From: Spirochaetia bacterium UBA6919
GTDB taxonomy: Bacteria; Spirochaetota; UBA6919
Direction: 5' to 3'
Length of the DNA stretch: 20,036 bases
NCBI GenBank assembly: GCA_002450905.1
Contig: DKAT01000061.1
Location: 1-20,036 of the forward strand
In this document: positions 14,444 to 20,036 of the stretch, piece after piece
How positions within the stretch are numbered: the first letter of the stretch is position 1
How the letters are laid out: each line of letters starts with the position of its first letter
Program-made: the position numbers and the translations under genes
Notes under the pieces: model-generated
The model's database searches: none
Told to the model about the DNA's origin: nothing
The model's input: the letters and a program-made list of their open reading frames with translations, nothing else

Positions 14444-15022
14444 ATGGATAACAAGAAAGAAATTATTTTGAAAGCTGCTATAAAAGTCTTTGCCAGCCAG
14501 GGATTTTTTGGTGCCAGAACCCGTGAAATAGCTAAAGCTGCTAATCTAAGTGAAGGAACTATCTATAATTACTTTGAAAACAAAGAAGATTTATTAAAAG
14601 AAATATTCGAATCCATCTGGAAAAATCTTATACCAGAGCTTGAAAGCAAGATGAAAATGATTAAAAACCCTGATGATAGAGTAGATCACTTGCTAACTAC
14701 AACACTAAATCTTTTTGATACAAATAGAGAGCTTGCTAAAGTATTTCTGATAGAGCTGAAGAAGAGTAAAACATTGATGATGGACTCAGGTTACCGATTG
14801 ATTCAGGATATTGTTAGACTAATTCGTGGAGTACTTGTTGAGGGTATGGAATTGGGGGTATATCGAAAAGACCTTGACTTGAACATAGAACCTCTCATCT
14901 TATATGGTTCTGTGGAAGGTATCCTCACTTGGTGGGCGTTGGATGATAAGGAAGTTCCGGATTTTAGTCTCAAACAAGCTAAAGACGTTTTAATGAAAGG
15001 TTATTTTCGTCTTGTTAGATAA
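14444..15022 (+). CDS. TetR/AcrR-family transcriptional regulator
   Basis: The 192-residue protein has a standard N-terminal helix-turn-helix (AAIKVFASQGFFGARTREI followed by AKAANLSEGTIYNYFENKEDLL), the best conserved part of the family. A divergent all-helical ligand/dimer domain follows (about residues 55-190). The open frame could begin at TTG 14384 or ATG 14417, but both overlap the promoter and operator. ATG 14444 has AGG at a suitable distance and gives a normal family length. It lies 52 bases before the diiron oxygenase gene and the two share related palindromes, so it probably represses itself and that gene. The ligand is unknown. Confidence 0.88.
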   Translation: MDNKKEIILKAAIKVFASQGFFGARTREIAKAANLSEGTIYNYFENKEDLLKEIFESIWKNLIPELESKMKMIKNPDDRVDHLLTTTLNLFDTNRELAKVFLIELKKSKTLMMDSGYRLIQDIVRLIRGVLVEGMELGVYRKDLDLNIEPLILYGSVEGILTWWALDDKEVPDFSLKQAKDVLMKGYFRLVR

Positions 15023-15044
15023 TAATTTTTTTAATAATTTATTG

Positions 15045-15058
15045 AGTGATTAATCACT
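15045..15058 (+). promoter_or_regulatory. TetR operator candidate 2 (diiron oxygenase gene)
   Basis: AGTGATTAATCACT is a perfect 14-bp palindrome, ending just upstream of the AAGGAG ribosome site of the downstream gene. It shares the half-site TGAGTGAT with operator candidate 1. Confidence 0.6.
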
Positions 15059-15074
15059 TATTAAGGAGTTTATT

Positions 15075-15959
15075 ATGCAAACTACAAATCTAGTCAACAC
15101 ATTAAATGAAAGAAGTATGGAAAACATGATTCACCCATTAAAGGATATCGACTGGAGTACTCCAATTGATGCACAGCAATATTTTATCGATCCAAGTTTA
15201 TCCTTCCTTTCTGGAACTAAAGAATTTGATGAACTACCTGATGAAGATAAGATTAAAGCAACTTTGGGTGATGTTATGAATCTCTTTGCTGTGGGTCTAT
15301 GGGCTGAGCAGGTACTCATACATGGATATGTCCGTTCTATCTTCAGGCTTTCAGCGGATTCTCCTGATTTCCGTTACCGACTCCACGAAATGGAAGAAGA
15401 GATTCACCACAACATGATGTTCAGTGAGTTTCTAAAAAAAGCCGGTTATGGCTCTCACAAAGTAAAGAAGAGTGCGTTATTTTGGGGATGGTTCTTCAGA
15501 CACATGTCCGCATATCACCCCGATCTCTTCATGTTAGCTATCCTCGCAGGAGAAGAAACCACGGATATTATAGCCAAGGAATCCCTCAAGAGAACAGATC
15601 TGAACCCCCTCTCATCAAGGATCATGGAAGTCCACAGGGAAGATGAATCTCGTCATAGAGCTTATGCACGCTCTCAAATTAAATATTCGTTTAACAAACT
15701 ATCATTCATCCGTAAAACACACATACGAATGATCCTCCCACTGATAACAAAATTGGTAGTACAACAATTCGTCAGACCTGAAATATACATTAAATTAGGA
15801 ATAAAAAATGCCGATTTACTTATTCAGAAGGCGAAAGAAAATAATATCATTAAAAAACGACAACAGTTCGTCTGCCAGAAATACATCAACCTCTTAAAGA
15901 ACGTTGGGGTCATAAAAAAACGTCACCTCTTCATCTGGAAAGCTCTGGGATTGGTATGA
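15075..15959 (+). CDS. AurF-type diiron oxygenase
   Basis: AurF-like enzymes use a two-iron centre and O2; AurF itself oxidises p-aminobenzoate to p-nitrobenzoate. In this 294-residue protein the seven expected ligands appear with AurF spacing: E78, E109 and H112 (EEIHH), E150 (AILAGE), H177, E181 and H184 (HREDESRH). H177-x3-E181-x2-H184 and the 27-residue step from E150 to H177 match AurF (H223, E227, H230, E196) exactly. The last 70 residues are strongly basic, ending in IKKRHLFIWKALGLV, and may contact membrane or nucleic acid. A strong AAGGAG ribosome site fixes the ATG. The pairing with tetR suggests induced expression by a small molecule. The substrate cannot be told from sequence. Confidence 0.85.
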   Translation: MQTTNLVNTLNERSMENMIHPLKDIDWSTPIDAQQYFIDPSLSFLSGTKEFDELPDEDKIKATLGDVMNLFAVGLWAEQVLIHGYVRSIFRLSADSPDFRYRLHEMEEEIHHNMMFSEFLKKAGYGSHKVKKSALFWGWFFRHMSAYHPDLFMLAILAGEETTDIIAKESLKRTDLNPLSSRIMEVHREDESRHRAYARSQIKYSFNKLSFIRKTHIRMILPLITKLVVQQFVRPEIYIKLGIKNADLLIQKAKENNIIKKRQQFVCQKYINLLKNVGVIKKRHLFIWKALGLV

Positions 15960-16196
15960 TCCAAACAAATATAATAGATATTATTTCTAGTCGTAACATT
16001 ATTTTCTGAAACAAATCTGTCATAATATCATAGAATTGATTTCTAAGAATCACCGATTCAACAATATACAAAGGGTTACCTGCCCAATAAAAAAAATTTA
16101 CAAATTCGACACGACTCAGTTTTACCTGTCATAAACTATATTATTTAAATACCATACTTTAACATTCTAATCCCCCTTCCAACGTACTGAATCAAT

Positions 16197-16223
16197 ATCG
16201 GAATCAGAAATTTTAGTTCCGAT
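16197..16223. repeat. Palindromic intergenic repeat, copy 2
   Basis: ATCGGAA and TTCCGAT arms around a 13-base loop, the same length and arms as the copy at 3644-3670 (23 of 27 identical, differences confined to the loop). Both copies lie in long gene-free gaps. Confidence 0.55.
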
Positions 16224-16377
16224 GCTGTTTCTTTCCTCTTATTTAGTTATCACTTTATTCTACAATAATATAAGGTGCTCTCGTGAAATAAATGTGTGTG
16301 TTATTTAGAAATGCGATATTTTTGGGGAATTGATTTATTTTTTTACAAGAATAACTCTCACTTCTAAGCTATTTATA

Positions 16378-16406
16378 TTGACTATAATTAATTTTACAGG
16401 TATGTT
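16378..16406 (+). promoter_or_regulatory. Candidate promoter of the four-helix membrane protein
   Basis: TTGACT (16378-16383) and TATGTT (16401-16406) are 17 bases apart. The GGGAGG ribosome site begins at 16412, so the leader would be only about ten bases. This makes the call uncertain. Confidence 0.35.
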
Positions 16407-16422
16407 TTAATGGGAGGTTATT

Positions 16423-16938
16423 ATGAATCAAGCCCATTTCCATATTATGATTGCCCATATACCCGTTATTGGAATTGCCATTGCCAGTGTGTTTCTCTTT
16501 ATTTCTTTGTTTATAAAGAATGAGAGTATTCGAAGATTTGTTTTCTGGTATACACTCCTCATTTCTATTAGTGTTATTCCTGTAATACTATCTGGAGAAG
16601 GAGCTGAAAAAGTTATTGAGAAATTGAAATTAGCAGATGAGAATCTCATTGATCGGCATGAAGATTTTGCCAAATATCCTACGATATTTAGTATATTGCT
16701 AGCCGTCCTTTCTGGAGTGTTTCTGATTTGGAAGCGATTTTCCAATATGATTGTTACTCTACTTTTGATTATATCCCTAACAGCATCCGGATTATTGTTT
16801 CTGTTATCCAATCGGGGAGGTGAGATTCGTCATTCAGAGATTAGAACAACGAATACTCAAGCTATACAGAACAAATTAATGAAAGATAAGAAGAAATCCA
16901 GATACAAGCACAAGGATCACAGCAGGGATCATGATTAA
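16423..16938 (+). CDS. Four-helix membrane protein with conserved-looking histidines (DUF2231-like)
   Basis: The 171-residue protein has four membrane helices (about 9-31, 38-58, 86-104 and 108-128) and a very basic, His-containing tail (KDKKKSRYKHKDHSRDHD). Histidines H5, H7 and H12 at the first helix, H79 in DRHEDFAKY and H137 in GGEIRHSEI fit a pattern I associate with small DUF2231-like membrane proteins that may bind haem b. The haem idea is an inference. GGGAGG precedes the ATG with good spacing, so the start is firm. It is convergent with the VIT-domain gene, with a nested inverted repeat between them. Confidence 0.72.
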   Translation: MNQAHFHIMIAHIPVIGIAIASVFLFISLFIKNESIRRFVFWYTLLISISVIPVILSGEGAEKVIEKLKLADENLIDRHEDFAKYPTIFSILLAVLSGVFLIWKRFSNMIVTLLLIISLTASGLLFLLSNRGGEIRHSEIRTTNTQAIQNKLMKDKKKSRYKHKDHSRDHD

Positions 16939-16966
16939 CTCAGTCGATTAGATCTCCTTTGAATGT

Positions 16967-17053
16967 TGAGAGGCTTGTATATAACTATTCTTTGTATTAT
17001 TTTCTGTCTTAATGACTACTTTAAAGAATAATCAATGTATACAGCCTCTCTCA
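16967..17053. repeat. Nested 87-bp inverted repeat between convergent genes
   Basis: GAGAGGCT (16968-16975) pairs with AGCCTCTC (17043-17050) and GTATA (16977-16981) with TATAC (17038-17042), with one bulged T. Inside, ATTCTTT (16987-16993) pairs with AAAGAAT (17023-17029). The outer ends also share TGAG/CTCA with a two-base offset. It ends about 20 bases before the VIT gene's stop. It could be a bidirectional terminator, a small MITE-like element or a structured RNA. Confidence 0.6.
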
Positions 17054-17073
17054 GATTATGTTTAGAAATACAA

Positions 17074-20036
17074 TCATTTGAATTTGATTGTACCAACCTT
17101 AATCACTTCCTTAGCACCTTTAAGACGTAACGTAATGGACTGCCGTTTTTCGTTGGGTCGTCCATAATTGGTGTATATATCCAACTGGAGAGTTACAGCT
17201 CCCACGATCTTCGCTGAGGAACTGCCATAGAAATTAGCCTCAATAAGGTATTCCCCCGCCATCGCTTTCTTCAATATGTATTCCTCTGGACCATATCCTC
17301 TTGTAAAATCACGAGATACATGTCCCCCTATAGTCGTTCGGGGGTGGCTGTAGTAGGCTTTCTCACCAGATGGCTCTGTCACCCAGAGATCCATATCGGT
17401 CATGTCAGCATCCCAGGTTAGGATAATTCGTACATCCACATCGAGTAATTTAATAAGTCTTGGATCCACAGGAATACCTTGGACATTAGCTCGTTTTGCT
17501 TTAGGAATCAGACGATTTAACTCCATTAGAGCAATGGTTTCTATTTCAGCAAAGCGATCCCATTGATTCATCACGACATGGTAAAGGAGTTTGATGGACT
17601 CGAGAAAATCATTTTGTACTTGTGATACAGAATCTCCAGGTAGTGAAGTGATATATTGAGTACCTAGAGTAGATTCAGCGCGCTGAGCCAATACAAGGGC
17701 AAGATCTCTATAGGATTGGGGTTCTTCTGGACGGAGTTTCTTTGCTTCCTGAAAGATTTGGATACTTAAATCGAGTTCTTTAATTTGGGAGAGCTTATGG
17801 GCTAATACTCTTAATAAAGCTGCATTCTCAAGCTCCATTTCAGCGATATTTGACAGGATTTGGAGAGCTAATGCTTGATCTTGTTTTCTAAAAAAGTATT
17901 CAGCACAGTCCAGATAGAAAGCTGGGGCATTACCATATTCTTTTTTGTGTTTCATATAGGTTTTGAAAGGATTTTGTGATTGCTTAAGCTCAAGGAGATA
18001 GGGGGTATTGGGATCATAGGGCTTGATATCGATGGTGGACTCAGAGGTATTATCGGGTGATGGTTTGCCTTTGTCTTTTTTTGCATTCACTCCATCTTGT
18101 AATCGTCTTCCACGAGGAGAGTCTGAATCTCTTGTAGATCTATCCTCATTATCTAGTCCACCCCCTTCTAATCTATCACTTCGATTTGGTTGTCTTGGTC
18201 GTTCTTCTTCAGCTCGTCGTTCCCGATTAGCATTATTTGTAAAGTAACGAGTTGTTTTTGGAGGATTTGTATAGTATTTAAAATCTTTTGGGTATTTGAA
18301 TTCTATGTTCCACCAATTGACTCTCTTCTGCCAGAGGGATAGTACATATTGGATCTTATTTTCTTTCTTTTCCTGCTGTTGCTGATTGCGTTCTGCGATT
18401 CTTTTAAAGTATTGTTCTCTCATCTCAGGAAGGGATTCCGGGGGAGCGATTTTGTGTTCTACGTATTGATTTAAGTTTTCAAGGACGATAAGGGATGTTC
18501 CTGGGGTGACAAGGCGATATTCTTTTCCCGTATTGATAATTTCCTGTTCATTTTTCTTTTGAAAGATCATGAGTTCGTCGATTTTCTTCTGAGCCCAGTA
18601 TTTTCTTAACAGATTTCCTTCTACTGCTTTGGAACGAGATATCGTATATTTTTTTGTATTATTTATATTGCCCTTCATACCATAATTCAGGGTGATAGTT
18701 TTAGAATCTTCAGTGAGCTTTCCTGTGAGGACAAATTTTCCATATACCGGCTGTGGAAGTGAGGGATAAAAATCTTTTACAGTAGATTCACCAGCTGTTA
18801 GGGAAATAAAGGAGTATGTGCTTTTTCCAATATTATCCAGAACGGATGAGATTTTCATGTTATTTAAATTAAAGTATTTACCCCCTGTTTTCATGGAAAG
18901 ATATTTTAAGAACGTATGATTGGCTGTGGTGCTGGTATTGATAATATATAATGGGCTTTTGATGTTTTCTGGCTCTTCTTTTCCAAAATTGGAGATCCCG
19001 TCAGTGAATAGGAGAGAGAAATAAGGGGTGATGTCATACTTATCCGGTGTGATACTTGCCATTTGTGTACCACCATCGTAATCTATTTCTTTTAAAGAAT
19101 TGATCAGATTATCACAGTTTCCATTTTGAATTGTAAAATATATTGATTTCTCTTTAATGTTTCTGAAAAGGATCAGTTCCACACGAACGGAAATATTTTG
19201 GAGGTTGGAAAAGTATTTTTTAAGAATATCATACTCTCTTTCATGGCTGACATTAGATCGTGAATTTGAAGCATCCCAATATATCCTTATGCTGCGTGGG
19301 GGGTTGTTTTGCTTTAATTTTGGAATGTCAGGAAAATCGGCGATAGCGTAGTAATATTGACCATCTACACCCCGCTCTACGATGACATTTTGCTTTTCGA
19401 CATCAGGGAGAGCGATTAGGAGATCTTTATTGAGGGTTACATTATTGAGAGAAGATTCTGCGACATAACTTTCTCTCCACTTTTTGAAACGGAAATTGGA
19501 TATACTCGACTGGAGGACTTCTGGCTTCTTAAAGGACTTTATCACCTCGACCCGAATGGAGAACTGATTGATTTTAGAGGTGAAGCTCATGGGGAGGTGA
19601 TATACCGTTTCATCGTCTTTTTCGACGACATCAGATAAATATTTGACGGTGACAGTTCGAGTACCTTGAGATGGGATGGGGAATATACGGGTTTTAAAGT
19701 TATTTCCCTTCGTCCATTCTACAAGTCCTGGATCAATACCCTGTCGGACAATCTTCTCAAAGACCTGACGCCCCTTGTCCCTTTCTACAACTACACCATC
19801 GATCATTACCCCATTGATATCCAAGGCGTATCCACTGATAGTAGAGCCCTGTGGGAGTGGAAAATAAAGATCACCCTCCAAAACCCGGTGATTGGGGTTA
19901 TAGAATGTCATGGTCATCTGAGTTTCGGTGATGTGTCCATATATTTTTGTGTCTATATTGAGCTTTGTAACATTTAAAGCTTGTAATGCCTGTTGAGGAG
20001 CAGGTCTTACAAAGATAACAGGGGGATGTACCCTTT
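17074..20036 (-). CDS. VIT-VWA-TPR-DUF2135 protein, 5' end outside window
   Basis: The frame is open to the right edge, so the first in-frame ATG (19917) is internal: 39 more residues upstream read naturally into the VIT domain (NVTKLNIDTKIYGHITETQ, then MTMTFYNPNHRVLEGDLYF). Numbering from 19917, the VIT domain covers about 1-100. A VWA-like domain spans about 205-350 with a metal site DASNS (215-219), DGGTQ and LLFTDG. A disordered charged linker follows, rich in R, E, D, P and G (about 555-635). TPR-like helices come next (about 665-755) and then a C-terminal DUF2135 beta-sandwich (LTWDADMTDMDLWVTEPSG to the end). Such proteins are usually exported and thought to bind partners or surfaces. 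A signal peptide, if present, lies outside the window. Function unknown. Confidence 0.85.
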   Translation of the reverse strand, partial: RVHPPVIFVRPAPQQALQALNVTKLNIDTKIYGHITETQMTMTFYNPNHRVLEGDLYFPLPQGSTISGYALDINGVMIDGVVVERDKGRQVFEKIVRQGIDPGLVEWTKGNNFKTRIFPIPSQGTRTVTVKYLSDVVEKDDETVYHLPMSFTSKINQFSIRVEVIKSFKKPEVLQSSISNFRFKKWRESYVAESSLNNVTLNKDLLIALPDVEKQNVIVERGVDGQYYYAIADFPDIPKLKQNNPPRSIRIYWDASNSRSNVSHEREYDILKKYFSNLQNISVRVELILFRNIKEKSIYFTIQNGNCDNLINSLKEIDYDGGTQMASITPDKYDITPYFSLLFTDGISNFGKEEPENIKSPLYIINTSTTANHTFLKYLSMKTGGKYFNLNNMKISSVLDNIGKSTYSFISLTAGESTVKDFYPSLPQPVYGKFVLTGKLTEDSKTITLNYGMKGNINNTKKYTISRSKAVEGNLLRKYWAQKKIDELMIFQKKNEQEIINTGKEYRLVTPGTSLIVLENLNQYVEHKIAPPESLPEMREQYFKRIAERNQQQQEKKENKIQYVLSLWQKRVNWWNIEFKYPKDFKYYTNPPKTTRYFTNNANRERRAEEERPRQPNRSDRLEGGGLDNEDRSTRDSDSPRGRRLQDGVNAKKDKGKPSPDNTSESTIDIKPYDPNTPYLLELKQSQNPFKTYMKHKKEYGNAPAFYLDCAEYFFRKQDQALALQILSNIAEMELENAALLRVLAHKLSQIKELDLSIQIFQEAKKLRPEEPQSYRDLALVLAQRAESTLGTQYITSLPGDSVSQVQNDFLESIKLLYHVVMNQWDRFAEIETIALMELNRLIPKAKRANVQGIPVDPRLIKLLDVDVRIILTWDADMTDMDLWVTEPSGEKAYYSHPRTTIGGHVSRDFTRGYGPEEYILKKAMAGEYLIEANFYGSSSAKIVGAVTLQLDIYTNYGRPNEKRQSITLRLKGAKEVIKVGTIKFK

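Larger units (their letters stand above)
15960..16422. other. 463-bp intergenic region
   Basis: No supported gene on either strand. It contains the palindromic repeat at 16197-16223 and a promoter candidate at 16378-16406. The rest is AT-rich with no clear terminator for the diiron oxygenase gene; AATAATAT-like self-complementary stretches just after its stop are too weak to call. Confidence 0.4.

Noticed and set aside
16428..16811. 127-residue minus-strand open frame
   Set aside because: It is fully antisense to the well-supported four-helix membrane protein gene and has no ribosome site.

Overview
The window is AT-rich, gene-dense bacterial chromosome. The lineage cannot be proved from sequence alone. 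A DUF115 (Maf/MptE-like) protein, short lipoprotein signal peptides ending in LFSC, a VIT/VWA/DUF2135 protein and a TetR/AurF-type diiron pair together suggest a low-GC spirochaete-like bacterium. This assignment is an inference from gene content.

Left arm (1-4900), minus strand except where noted: coaE overlaps a membrane-anchored SPOR protein by an ATGA junction. Next come a small two-helix membrane protein, a lipoprotein gene broken by one in-frame TAA, an outer-membrane beta-barrel candidate and an intact paralogue of the broken lipoprotein with a near-consensus promoter. A tRNA-Tyr(GUA), a strong hairpin terminator and an AhpD-like CxxC gene follow. The AhpD-like gene is split between two overlapping frames and carries an A8 slippery tract.

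Middle (4900-8650): a GC-rich 55-bp island, a possible small membrane protein on the plus strand and a hicBA toxin-antitoxin pair whose toxin is frameshifted. Then comes a large protein joining a DUF115 domain, one membrane helix and a HEAT-like region. Three copies of a roughly 60-bp intergenic repeat lie just 3' of hicA, the DUF115 gene and hypC.

Hydrogenase maturation block (8694-12410, minus strand): hypA-hypB-hypF-hypC in transcription order, tightly packed, for nickel insertion (HypA/HypB) and cyanide-ligand synthesis (HypF/HypC). hypD, hypE and the hydrogenase itself are not in the window.

Right arm (12560-20036): a GlnD-like HD protein without a nucleotidyltransferase, then a TetR regulator and an AurF-type diiron oxygenase, both plus strand. 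Palindromic operator candidates precede both tetR and the oxygenase gene. A 463-bp gap leads to a four-helix, His-containing membrane protein. A nested inverted repeat separates it from a convergent, 5'-truncated gene for a VIT-VWA-TPR-DUF2135 protein that runs off the right edge.

The points most worth attention are the DUF115-TM-HEAT fusion, the 3'-end repeat family with its two copies flanking that gene, the three separate small lesions (hicA, lipoprotein, AhpD-like gene), the TetR/diiron-oxygenase module with visible operators, and the nested inverted repeat between the convergent genes.
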